From Modestobacter marinus (GTDB taxonomy: Bacteria > Actinomycetota > Actinomycetes > Mycobacteriales > Geodermatophilaceae), in NCBI RefSeq assembly GCF_019799945.1, contig NZ_JABGCH010000001.1, positions 62,001 through 126,000 of the forward strand: a stretch of DNA of 64,000 nt, written 5' to 3'. Below, piece after piece: positions 32,798 through 40,990 of the stretch (the first letter of the stretch is position 1; every line of letters begins with the position of its first letter). Position numbers and translations under genes: made by a program. A model generated the notes under the pieces. The model did not search any database. It saw only the letters and a program-made list of their open reading frames with translations, and was not told where the DNA came from.

Positions 32798-34362
32798 GTC
32801 CACGACGGCGCCTTCGACGACCGTGCCTCGAGGTGCTCGGCCAGCCGGAGCGCCAGGGCGACGATGGTCAGCGTCGGGTTGGCGTAGCCGCTGGTCGGGA
32901 ACACCGAGGTGCCGCACACGTAGAGGTTGCCGACCCCGTGGACCCGCAGGTCCCGGTCGACGACGCCGGTCGCCGGGTCGGTGGACATCCGGGTGGCGCC
33001 GATCGGGTGGTAGGCGTCCTCCACCTCCTTGGTCCACTGCTCGCCGTCGAGCCAGTCGGTGGCGTCCAGGCGCCCGAGGTCGAGCCGGCGCAGCTCGGCG
33101 TCCAGGGTGTCGACCATGACCCGCGCCGTGCGGCGCTCCAGCTCGGTCAGGCGCCAGTCGACGCTCGCCTTGGGCAGCCCCAGGTCGTCGCGCTCCTCCG
33201 ACAGCGTGATCCGGCTGTCCGGGTTCGGGGCCTGCTCGAGCAGCAGCTGGACCTGCATGCGCTCGACCGGCGCGGCGCTGGGCCGGCCCTGGGCGAAGCG
33301 CCGGAACCCCGCGGTCACGACGGGGGCCAGCTCGCGGAGGGCCGCGCGCACCTCGGCCAGCCCGACGCCGGCGGGGCGCCGCCTGCCCTGGAGGGCGCTG
33401 GAGAGCTCCCGCGCGGTGGCCACCCCGGGGGTGACGGCGTGCTGGTAGACGAGCGTGGCGATCGTGTTGAGCACGCGCTCCCGGCTCTGGATCCCCCAGC
33501 CCAGCCGGATCCGGGGGACGTACCGGACCTTTCCGCGGCCGAGCCGGCCGTAGAACTGCTGCAGCGCCTCCGGCCGCTCGCTGAGGACGTCGACCCACAC
33601 GGTGGGGTGGTCCTGCAGGTAGCGCCCGAGCGCGCCGAGCCGGCCGCCGAGCCCGGACAGCAGCAGCAGCCGCGCGTTCTCGATCCCGCCGCCGCACACC
33701 ACGAACGTCCGGGCCCGCACCCGGCCGGTCCGGCCGGGGAGGGAGCGGAGTTCCAGCTCCTCGGCGGTGGCGCCGTCCGGGCTGGTGCGGATCCCGGCGG
33801 CGGTCGCGTGCAGCAGCACCTGCACGTTGCCCGCGCGCTCGAACTCCGCCCGGTAGAAGGCACCGACGTCCGGATGGCTGCTGTACATCGACGACCGGTG
33901 GTACAGGAGGTCGCCGTCGAAGGCCGGCGGGACCAGGCCGAAGCGGCGCCAGGCCTGCTCGTCCGCGGCCTTGTCCGGGATGCCGAGCCAGGCCGCGGCC
34001 CGGTCGTAGAACGGGTCGAGCTCCTCGATGGTCAGCGGCCAGCCGCTGTCCGGCACCCAGTCCCGGACCTCGAGGTCCAGCCGGTCCAACCGGATGCACT
34101 GGCCCGGCCAGACCGTGCCGGTGCCACCGAAGGTGCGGGCCCGGCCCTCGCGGAGGCTCATCGGCAGCCCGACGTTGTCCCCGTCGTTGAGCCGGGTCGT
34201 CGCCGCGTCCGGGATGAGCCCGCCGCTCTCCACCAGCAGGACCCTCCTCGACGTGCCGAGGAACTGGCGGGCGATCGCGAGGCCGGCCGGCCCCGTTCCC
34301 ACGATGCAGACGTCCGCCTCGTGGTCCGTGCCGACCGAGGGGTCCCCGAAGTCCAGGATCAT
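32794..34362 (-). CDS. GMC-family FAD oxidoreductase
   Basis: This 522-aa flavoprotein has the FAD-binding VCIVGTGPAGLAIARQFL at about 18-35, a GGTGTVWPGQCIRL cap/FAD segment, and the GMC C-terminal signature with YHPIGATRM, the active-site His region, then NLYVCGTSVFPTSGYANPTLT. GMC enzymes oxidise alcohols or sugars. No export signal is seen, so it is likely cytoplasmic. It sits between the phosphatase-like gene (ATGA overlap at 34359-34362) and the GT2 gene (GTGA overlap), inside a five-gene coupled operon. A sugar or lipid-linked intermediate is a plausible substrate, not proven. Confidence 0.87.
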   Translation of the reverse strand: MILDFGDPSVGTDHEADVCIVGTGPAGLAIARQFLGTSRRVLLVESGGLIPDAATTRLNDGDNVGLPMSLREGRARTFGGTGTVWPGQCIRLDRLDLEVRDWVPDSGWPLTIEELDPFYDRAAAWLGIPDKAADEQAWRRFGLVPPAFDGDLLYHRSSMYSSHPDVGAFYRAEFERAGNVQVLLHATAAGIRTSPDGATAEELELRSLPGRTGRVRARTFVVCGGGIENARLLLLSGLGGRLGALGRYLQDHPTVWVDVLSERPEALQQFYGRLGRGKVRYVPRIRLGWGIQSRERVLNTIATLVYQHAVTPGVATARELSSALQGRRRPAGVGLAEVRAALRELAPVVTAGFRRFAQGRPSAAPVERMQVQLLLEQAPNPDSRITLSEERDDLGLPKASVDWRLTELERRTARVMVDTLDAELRRLDLGRLDATDWLDGEQWTKEVEDAYHPIGATRMSTDPATGVVDRDLRVHGVGNLYVCGTSVFPTSGYANPTLTIVALALRLAEHLEARSSKAPSWT

Positions 34363-35825
34363 CGGCCGAGCGCTCCCACGACGACCCGGTGCAGCTCCTC
34401 CGTGGCGATGGTGTCGCCGATCGCCTCGGCCGCGGGACCGGTGGCGATGCAGAAGCCGTCCCACCGGTGCTGGCCGGTCTGCGCACGCCGGATGTTGGGG
34501 TACTCGACGCCGTTGACGACCGCCGGGGACTCGAAGGCCGCCGGGTGCCAGTGCACGATCATGTCCGGGAGACCGGCGGCGTGCGCGCCACGCGGCGGCC
34601 GGGCGACGTCGGACACCACGGGGCGCCCGTCGGCCGTGGTCAGCGCCAGGAACTCCTTCTCGAGGGTCTCGCAGACCTGGTCGTACTGCTCGGGCGGGAC
34701 GATGCCCTCCGCCTCGCGACCGGCGAGGTTGATCCGCACGATGCCGTACTGCTCGATGGGCAGCGCGAAGGCCGTCGTCCGCGACCAGTCGTAGGCGGGC
34801 ATGACGCTGTCCTGCCCCCATTGGCTGCGCTTGGCCAGCGGGACCGACTTGCGGTAGAGGTCCCGCAGCGGGCCGGGCATGAGCTTCTTGACGGTGGCCA
34901 GCACCGACCGGTGGCTCGCCCCCTCCTCGACGTACGTCATGCCCAGTCCCTCGAGCAGCGGCTCGACCACGGGCGGCAGGCCGCGGGAGGGCCCCATGCC
35001 GTGCAGCGCGAAGACCAGCACCGTCGTCTCGGGCCCGGCGGCCTCGACGATCCGCCCCACCTGCCGGTCGAGCTCCCGGTACAGGTCGGCCAGCGTCCGC
35101 TCCGGCACGGCGACCGGCGGGAGGTCCGTGTACATCGGCAGCTCGGGCTCCACGGTGTGCCACAGGAAGTGGCCGGCGTGGTGCGCCTCCTCGAAGATGA
35201 CGAGGGAGAGGTCGGGCTGCTCCCGGCTGATCAGCTGCGTCGCGAGCTCGCCGCGCAGCCGGACGCCCTCGATGCACTCGTCGAGGAACCCGGCGTACTG
35301 GTCCGGCTCGACCGGCACCTGCGCCAGCGGGTCGGTGAACGGGTGCTCCGGCAGGCCCTCGGCGACCTCCTCGGCGACCCCGGGGGAGATCCGGACCCGG
35401 CCGTCGACCCGGGAGTGCGCGCCCCACTCGTGCACGTCGAAGCCGGGCGTCGTCCCCAGGAACGGCGAGAACGGGACGTCGATGACGCCGACGCTCGTGC
35501 CCTGCTCCCGCAGGCTCTTCCAGAACGGCGTCAGCCGCTCCTCGTCGGTGTAGGCCAGCCGCATCTGCGCCGGGTCCCAGTTCCAGATCGAGTACTGCCC
35601 GTGGTCGCAGGCCTGGCAGCCGGTGTGGAAGTTCGGCCAGACGCAGCCGCTGCTCCACTCGGTCGGACCGGTCACGCGGCTCCACGTGCCGCGGTCGAGC
35701 AGGGCCTTCATCGCGGGCATCTCACCGGCGTCGATGAGGCTCTTGATCAGCGAGGACTCGGCAGCGTCGAGGCCGATCGCCAGGACGCGGCCGCCCGCGC
35801 GGTCGTGCTCGGGGATCTCTGCCAC
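34359..35825 (-). CDS. Alkaline-phosphatase-superfamily protein with altered metal motifs (paralog 1)
   Basis: This 488-aa protein starts with RVLAIGLDAAESSLIKSL, the type I phosphodiesterase/nucleotide-pyrophosphatase N-terminus, and has the nucleophile-region block TEWSSGCVWPNFHTG. Two metal motifs differ from the consensus I remember: FEEAHHAGHFLWH has His where the family has Asp, and FALHGMGPSRG has Leu where the family has Asp in DHG. GTG 35825 follows GGAGG by about 7 nt and gives an N-terminus like the paralog at 38083. An upstream GTG at 35882 would overlap the BY-kinase stop. No signal peptide is seen. Its stop overlaps the GMC start (ATGA). Confidence 0.75.
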   Translation of the reverse strand: MAEIPEHDRAGGRVLAIGLDAAESSLIKSLIDAGEMPAMKALLDRGTWSRVTGPTEWSSGCVWPNFHTGCQACDHGQYSIWNWDPAQMRLAYTDEERLTPFWKSLREQGTSVGVIDVPFSPFLGTTPGFDVHEWGAHSRVDGRVRISPGVAEEVAEGLPEHPFTDPLAQVPVEPDQYAGFLDECIEGVRLRGELATQLISREQPDLSLVIFEEAHHAGHFLWHTVEPELPMYTDLPPVAVPERTLADLYRELDRQVGRIVEAAGPETTVLVFALHGMGPSRGLPPVVEPLLEGLGMTYVEEGASHRSVLATVKKLMPGPLRDLYRKSVPLAKRSQWGQDSVMPAYDWSRTTAFALPIEQYGIVRINLAGREAEGIVPPEQYDQVCETLEKEFLALTTADGRPVVSDVARPPRGAHAAGLPDMIVHWHPAAFESPAVVNGVEYPNIRRAQTGQHRWDGFCIATGPAAEAIGDTIATEELHRVVVGALGR

Positions 35826-35878
35826 GGGGGTTCCTCCAGGGGTGGGGGACGAGGTGTCGTCCCTCGGGGTGTCTGTGG

Positions 35879-37489
35879 TCACGAAGGGCGGCCGGCCGGG
35901 ACCGAGGACCCGGGGACGGGGTCGGGGCCCGGCGTACCGCCGTCCTCCCCGACCGCGCCGGAGTCGCGCGGAGCTCCGGTGCGGTCGGCCGGTCCGCCGT
36001 CCCGCCGCTCGCGCGGCTCGCGCGGCTCCGGACGGGAGCCCTGCTGCGGAGCGACCGAACGGCCCGCCGTCCCGCCGAGGGAGGGCAGCCACGTCCGCCG
36101 GGTGACCAGCACGCCTGCGCACTCGCCGCCGGCCAGCGCCAGCCGGCGACGGAACTCGCGGAGCTCCTTGCTGCCCCGCTTGCCGTGCACGACCGCGACG
36201 GCGCCGCGGGTCTCACCGAGCAGGGTGAAGGCGGCGGCCTCGCTGACGGCGGGCCCGGCGTCGACGAGGACCAGGTCCGCGGAGTCCGACAGCGTGGTGA
36301 GCACACCGCGCAGGACCTCGGCCGAGGCCTCGTCGTCGCGCCCGATCCGCACGCGGCCGCCGTGCGGGCCGCTCAGGGCGGGGACGGTGTTCAGTGCGGC
36401 GCCGAGGTCGGCGCCGGCGGCCCAGGCCGCGGTCAGCGAGAGGGCGGGCGCCGGGACACCGGCGCGGCGGAGCAGGTGCCCGTCGGGCGTGGCGTCCACG
36501 ATCACGACCGAGCGGCCCTGGGCGGCGTCGGCCTCGGCGAGGCCGAGCAGCGCGCTCGCGGCGCTGGTCTCCCGGCTCATCGAGCTGAGCAGCACCGACG
36601 GCGACTCCTCGTCGGCCAGGCGGTAGCGCAGGGCCTGCAGCGCCATGGCGTAGGACCCCGGCCCCGGTTGGGTCGGGGCGGCGGAGGAGCCGAACCAGCG
36701 GACGGGGACCTCGCCCAGGAACGGACCGCCGGCCTCGGCGGCCAGCACCTCGGGCCCGGACGGCCGCCGCCGGCTGCGCAAGCTGAGCGCCAGGCCGGCG
36801 GAGAGCAGGAAGGCAGCCGCGGCCGCGAGGTAGGCGTTGCGCTGCGGCGTGGGGGACACCGGCTGGCTGGGGACCCGCGCCGGCTGGATGACGGTCACGC
36901 CGTCGCCGAAGGTCGCGGCGCGGGCGCGGATGTCCTGGATGAGCACCTCGTCGCCGGCACTGACCGCGACCGCCTGCTCGGCCAGGGCGTTCACCTGGTC
37001 GGTGGTGAACTGCGCGTAAGCGGTGGCCACCGCGTCGGCCCGCCGCGCGGCGAGGGCCGGGTCGGCGGCCTCGGCCGTGATCAGGATGCCGTCACTGGTG
37101 CCCGCGGGGACCGCCTCGATCTCGCCGAGGAGGTCCTCACCGGGGACGCCGTCGGCGACGATCGCGGCCGCCCGGTTCAGGACGTCGATCGTCGTCATGA
37201 TGTCGACCTGGTTCTGGACGTACCGGTCGGGGCTGCTGTTGCTGAACGACGTGGAGATCGGCGAGAAGTTGGTCGAGGCGGACAGGACCACCCGCGACGT
37301 CGCGTGGTACTCGGTGGGCTGCCGTTCGCTGTAGCTGTACGCCAGCGTGTAGGCGAGGAAGGTGATCAGCGCGACCGGCACGGCGGCGCGGAGCAGGGTG
37401 GGCAGCAGGCCTGCGCCTGGGCCGCGACGGCTGTCCTCGTCGGTCGGGACGGGCCCGTCCGTGCTGGCGGTCTGCGGGGTGCTTCTCAT
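35879..37489 (-). CDS. Wzz/BY-kinase-like protein with degenerate kinase domain
   Basis: This 536-aa protein has a Wzz half with membrane helices at about 31-51 and 238-256, and an outer domain carrying the stretch around FSPISTSFSNSSPDRYVQNQV. It then has a cytoplasmic P-loop-ATPase-like half. Walker A is gone: MSRETSAASALLGLAEA stands where GxGKST is expected. A'-like VVIVDATP and B-like LVLVDAGP remain. The tail is Pro/Arg/Gly-rich and has no tyrosine cluster. It therefore probably cannot bind ATP or autophosphorylate and may be a scaffold that sets chain length. ATG 37489 is the start. It leads the operon running to the polymerase at 30600. Confidence 0.78.
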   Translation of the reverse strand: MRSTPQTASTDGPVPTDEDSRRGPGAGLLPTLLRAAVPVALITFLAYTLAYSYSERQPTEYHATSRVVLSASTNFSPISTSFSNSSPDRYVQNQVDIMTTIDVLNRAAAIVADGVPGEDLLGEIEAVPAGTSDGILITAEAADPALAARRADAVATAYAQFTTDQVNALAEQAVAVSAGDEVLIQDIRARAATFGDGVTVIQPARVPSQPVSPTPQRNAYLAAAAAFLLSAGLALSLRSRRRPSGPEVLAAEAGGPFLGEVPVRWFGSSAAPTQPGPGSYAMALQALRYRLADEESPSVLLSSMSRETSAASALLGLAEADAAQGRSVVIVDATPDGHLLRRAGVPAPALSLTAAWAAGADLGAALNTVPALSGPHGGRVRIGRDDEASAEVLRGVLTTLSDSADLVLVDAGPAVSEAAAFTLLGETRGAVAVVHGKRGSKELREFRRRLALAGGECAGVLVTRRTWLPSLGGTAGRSVAPQQGSRPEPREPRERRDGGPADRTGAPRDSGAVGEDGGTPGPDPVPGSSVPAGRPS

Positions 37490-38082
37490 GCTGGTCTTCC
37501 TGTCCTCGATGTCGTGGCAGGTGTGGCGTGGGGTGTCCGGCCGCACTGCACACGGCAGGTGAGCGCCGACGCAGGCACGAGCCTGCCCTGTCGGGTACCG
37601 GAACGTGGAGTACTTCGCCCAGGGATCACCGTGTCGTGGGGTCCGAGGGGTTCGCCCGGACGCCCTCTCCCGTGATCACGCCTGGGCCTGCCGGCCGGGC
37701 GTCGCTGCCTCCGCGGGAAACGGGCACAGCTCCGCTCGGTTGATGGGCCACGCGGACATGCTGCCCCGAGATCCCCCTCTCTGACCAGGGAATATCGCGA
37801 CTCGGAGTGACCGTACGCCCGCGTGGTGACCGGAGTGCACCGACATCGCAGGACAATCGCCTGGTAGCGCGGACGGGCGCGCCCCGCTGTGTCGTTGGTC
37901 ATGGCGGCCCGCGACTTTAGCGCTCCGTAGTCACCTCGTTACGCTCAGTGATCATCCGTTCGGGTGACAGCTGGGCGTGTCGTCGTCGCCGCCGGCCGCA
38001 CGTCGATCCGCCGGTCCCCGGTGTGCCGCCGGCAGGCGATCGGTCGGAGAGGAGCCGGCAGCAGGACGGCGGCCGTAGAGGG
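37490..38082. other. Gene-free spacer upstream of the pseudo-BY-kinase operon
   Basis: This 593-base stretch has no convincing gene. It holds a promoter candidate TAAAGT (37919-37914, minus strand), with GTAACG 17 nt further upstream, and the shared element at 37941-37958. A leader of about 420 nt would result, long enough for an RNA regulator or attenuator, but no known riboswitch fold was recognised. Confidence 0.4.
37941..37958 (+). promoter_or_regulatory. Shared promoter-region element, copy 2
   Basis: ACGCTCAGTGATCATCCG matches the element at 12281-12298 in 17 of 18 bases. It lies 22-27 nt upstream of the TAAAGT -10 candidate for the pseudo-BY-kinase operon, a position suited to an activator or repressor. 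Confidence 0.3.
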
Positions 38083-39528
38083 TCATCGACCGAGCGCTGC
38101 GAGGATGCGTCCCTGCACGTCCTCGCCGGAGAGCGGCCCGACGGCCGCTGAAGGGCCGCTCTCGATGCAGAAGCCGTCCCAGTGGTGCTGGCCCGTCTGC
38201 TCCCTGCGGATGTTGAGGATCTCGACTCCGTTCACGCACGCGGGGGACTCGAACACCGCGGGGTGCCAGTGGGCGACGAGATCGGGCAGCCCGGCTGCGT
38301 GGGAGCCGCGCGGCGGCCGGACGACGTCCTCCACGACGGGACGGCCGTCCACCGTGCGCAGCGCCCGCAGCGCGCGCTCGATCAGGGCGCAGGTCTCGTC
38401 GTACTCCGCCGGGGGGACGATGCCCTCCGCCTCGCGACCGGCGAGGTTGATGCGGATGTTCCCGTACTGCTCGTAGGGCAGCGCGAAGGCCTTGGTGCGC
38501 GGCCAGTCGTAGGCGGGCAGGATCCCCGACTTCCCCCACTGGCTGCGGCGGGCCAGCGGCACGGACTTGCGGTACAGGTCACGCAGCGCCGAGGGCACGC
38601 GCCGCTTGATCGCATCCCGGACGGAGTGCCGGTTCACGCCTTCGAGGACGTGTGTCATGCCGAGTCCGGCGAGGACCGGTTCGAGGACGGGAGGCAGGCC
38701 GCGGGCCGGACCCATCCCGTGCAGGGCGAACACCAGGACCGTCGCGTCGGCCCCGGCCGCCTCGACCAGCCGGCCGACCTGCCGGTCCATCTCGCGGTAG
38801 AGGTCCGGGAGCGTCGTCGTGGGCCTGGCGACGGCCGGCACGTCGGCGTAGAGCGGGAGGTCGGGCTCGACGGTGTGCCACAGGAAGTGACCGCAGTGGT
38901 GGGCCTCCTCGAAGACGACCAACGAAAGGTCGGGCCTCCGCTCGACGATCAGGCGTTCTGCGAGGTCCCCCCGCAGCCGCAGACCCTCCATGCAGGAGTC
39001 AAGGAACCCGGGGACGTCCGCGGGGTCGTACGGCACGGTGGCCAGCGGGTCCGCGAAGGGATGGGGCGGGAACTGCTTGACCACCTCGGCCACCGCCCGC
39101 GGCGAGGCGCTGACGTGACCGTCGATGCTCGAGTGCGCCCCCCACTCGGTGACCTCGAAGCCGGCCTCGAGCCCGACGAAGGGGGCGAAGGGGACGTCGA
39201 GCACGCCCACGGTCGCGCCCGTCTCGGCCAGGTCCTTCCAGAACGGCGTCGGACGGGTCTCCCCGGTGTAGGCGAGGTGCATCCGCGCCGGGTCCCAGTT
39301 CCAGATCGAGTACTGACCGTGATCGCAGGCCGGGAGGCCGGTGGAGAAACTGGGCCAGACCGCCCCCGCGCTGAACCCGGTGGGGGAGGTCACCCGGCTC
39401 CAGGTGCCACGGGCGAGCAGGGACTGCAGCGCGGGCAGCTCACCGGCGTCGATCATCCGCTCGACCAGCGAGGACTCGGTGGCATCCAGGCCGATGGCCA
39501 GGACCCGACCTGCACCGTTGTGCGACAC
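38083..39528 (-). CDS. Alkaline-phosphatase-superfamily protein with altered metal motifs (paralog 2)
   Basis: This 481-aa paralog matches the gene at 34359 along its whole length: RVLAIGLDATESSLVERM, TGFSAGAVWPSFSTG, FEEAHHCGHFLWHT, FALHGMGPARG, QYGNIRINLAGREAEGI and HPAVFESPACVNGVE. It has the same two substituted metal-site residues, so the change is ancestral, not a random loss. GTG 39528 is preceded by GAGGAG 5 nt upstream. It is a separate transcription unit with a dyad 75 nt upstream. It has no signal peptide, so a cytoplasmic phosphodiester, phosphate or phospho-transfer role is likely; none is proven. Confidence 0.75.
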   Translation of the reverse strand: MSHNGAGRVLAIGLDATESSLVERMIDAGELPALQSLLARGTWSRVTSPTGFSAGAVWPSFSTGLPACDHGQYSIWNWDPARMHLAYTGETRPTPFWKDLAETGATVGVLDVPFAPFVGLEAGFEVTEWGAHSSIDGHVSASPRAVAEVVKQFPPHPFADPLATVPYDPADVPGFLDSCMEGLRLRGDLAERLIVERRPDLSLVVFEEAHHCGHFLWHTVEPDLPLYADVPAVARPTTTLPDLYREMDRQVGRLVEAAGADATVLVFALHGMGPARGLPPVLEPVLAGLGMTHVLEGVNRHSVRDAIKRRVPSALRDLYRKSVPLARRSQWGKSGILPAYDWPRTKAFALPYEQYGNIRINLAGREAEGIVPPAEYDETCALIERALRALRTVDGRPVVEDVVRPPRGSHAAGLPDLVAHWHPAVFESPACVNGVEILNIRREQTGQHHWDGFCIESGPSAAVGPLSGEDVQGRILAALGR

Positions 39529-39602
39529 ACGAACTCCTCTTGTCGGGCATTCCCGGACGCATTCTCGGGACGGCGGTGTCCGGAGCTGCCCATGCTGCCC
39601 CA

Positions 39603-39627
39603 GATCCGTTGGTCCGGACCAAGGATC
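39603..39627. promoter_or_regulatory. Operator-like dyad upstream of phosphatase paralog 2
   Basis: The core TTGGTCCGGACCAA (39609-39622) is a perfect 14-base palindrome. With flanking GATCC and GGATC and a one-base bulge it extends from 39603 to 39627. It lies 75-100 nt upstream of GTG 39528 on the minus strand, so it could be a regulator site. Confidence 0.35.
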
Positions 39628-39743
39628 GTCGTGCGATCGAACGCTCACGCTGGGTGAGGGTCCGGAGGTGTGGTGGCCCGTCCCATCGCGTATCGGAGGT
39701 CCCCCACGACGGACCGGGCGGCGCCGCGACGGGCAACGATCGA

Positions 39744-40880
39744 TCAGCCCAGCATGGCGTCCAGCCAGGCGTCGGTCCGGCGGTCCCAGGTGCGGGCAGT
39801 GGCCCAGTCGACGCGCTCCTTCGCCCAGCTCACCGGCTCGTCGGTGGCCGCTTGCATGGCCGCGGCCATCTTCGCCGGACCGGTGATGAAGTACGTGTGC
39901 GGGGGGACGTCGCTGGAGTGCTCCAGGTGGCCGGCGGTCGAGATGACCGGCAGACCCCGGGAGCAGTAGTCGTAGGTCTTCATCGAGGACTGACCCCAGG
40001 CGCGGCTGGCGACGTCGGGCACCAGCGCGACGGTCGCGGCGTCGAGCACCTCGGCCAGCTGGTCGCGAGGGACCAGGCCGCGGTACCGGAACCGCCCGGG
40101 GAACTCCTGCTCGAGGGACAGGAACCGCCGCGCCGCGTGGCGCTCGCGCTGCGGGAAGACCAGCTGCCCGTGCACGTCCAGGGTCCAGTCGGGCAGCGCC
40201 CGGAGCACGGCGCGGACCAGGTCGACGTCGAACCGGGCGGCGATGCTGCCGACGTACACGGCCGACCGCTCCGCCCGCTCCACGGTCTGCGGCGCGCACA
40301 CCAGCGCCTCGTCGGTGCCGTTGGGCACCACGACCGGGTCCCGCCCGGGGAAGAGGTCGGCCAGCACCTCGTTGACCACCACGACCTCGTCGGCCTCGTC
40401 GGCGATGCGACGAAGCTGGTCGGGCAGCCCGCGGGCGCCCGGTAGCAGCCGGGCCCAGTCGTCGGTGCAGTCGAAGACCACCCGGCCGCCGAGCGCCCGG
40501 GTGGCGCGCCACTCCCAGGGCAGCATCACCACCGTCAGGTCCTGCTCCCAGCCGGATCGACGGAGGAAGCCGCGCAGCGTGGCGGCGTCCAGGCGCTCGG
40601 CCCGGCCGCCGCGTGAGCCGGGGAGCAGGGTGGACCGCTCGGTGACCCGCACCCCCGGCGCGGCGGGGGCCCAGTGGGCACGACGCAGGTGCCGCCACCA
40701 GTTGCCGGGGTCGGTGCGGGTCCGGCGGACGTCCGCGGGTGCCTGCACGAACTGCACTGAGGTGCCCCGGCGGACGAGCTCCCGGGCGAGCATCTGCTCC
40801 CGGCGGATAGGTGGGTTCCACGGGTCCTTGGCGAGGAACCCGACGCGGGCAGGGCCGGTCCGGTGGTCGTCGGGGCTCAG
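39744..40880 (-). CDS. Glycosyltransferase (GT-B) with probable CTG start
   Basis: From ATG 40793 the protein is 349 aa but lacks its first beta-strand. The reading frame continues upstream as ARVGFLAKDPWNPPIRREQ, the natural GT-B N-terminus, and no ATG, GTG or TTG occurs before a TAG at about 40925. CTG 40880 has AGGAG (40892-40888) 7 nt upstream and a -10 TAGGGT 24 nt beyond, giving 378 aa. Other motifs are VVFDCTDDWA, VVVPNGTDEAL, YVGSIAARFDVDL and the donor segment SSMKTYDYCSRGLPVIST. It is probably a GT4/GT1-like sugar transferase of the same polymer pathway. Confidence 0.7.
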   Translation of the reverse strand: MSPDDHRTGPARVGFLAKDPWNPPIRREQMLARELVRRGTSVQFVQAPADVRRTRTDPGNWWRHLRRAHWAPAAPGVRVTERSTLLPGSRGGRAERLDAATLRGFLRRSGWEQDLTVVMLPWEWRATRALGGRVVFDCTDDWARLLPGARGLPDQLRRIADEADEVVVVNEVLADLFPGRDPVVVPNGTDEALVCAPQTVERAERSAVYVGSIAARFDVDLVRAVLRALPDWTLDVHGQLVFPQRERHAARRFLSLEQEFPGRFRYRGLVPRDQLAEVLDAATVALVPDVASRAWGQSSMKTYDYCSRGLPVISTAGHLEHSSDVPPHTYFITGPAKMAAAMQAATDEPVSWAKERVDWATARTWDRRTDAWLDAMLG

Positions 40881-40910
40881 CGGGGGACTCCTGCCGTGGT
40901 CACCCGACCG

Positions 40911-40916
40911 ACCCTA
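40911..40916 (-). promoter_or_regulatory. -10 hexamer for the CTG-start glycosyltransferase
   Basis: TAGGGT on the minus strand (40916-40911) predicts initiation near 40903, just upstream of the AGGAG ribosome site at 40892-40888 and the CTG at 40880. The geometry supports the non-canonical start. Confidence 0.4.
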
Positions 40917-40990
40917 GGAGCAGGCGGCGGAGTGCGCCGGTCAGACTGGACACACAGCGCCCCGGCCCGGTGGGCGGGGTGGGGGGTCTG

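Noticed and set aside
37490-38082. Long spacer considered as a riboswitch region (c-di-GMP or similar)
   Set aside because: I could not recognise a conserved aptamer core; only promoter-like elements are visible.
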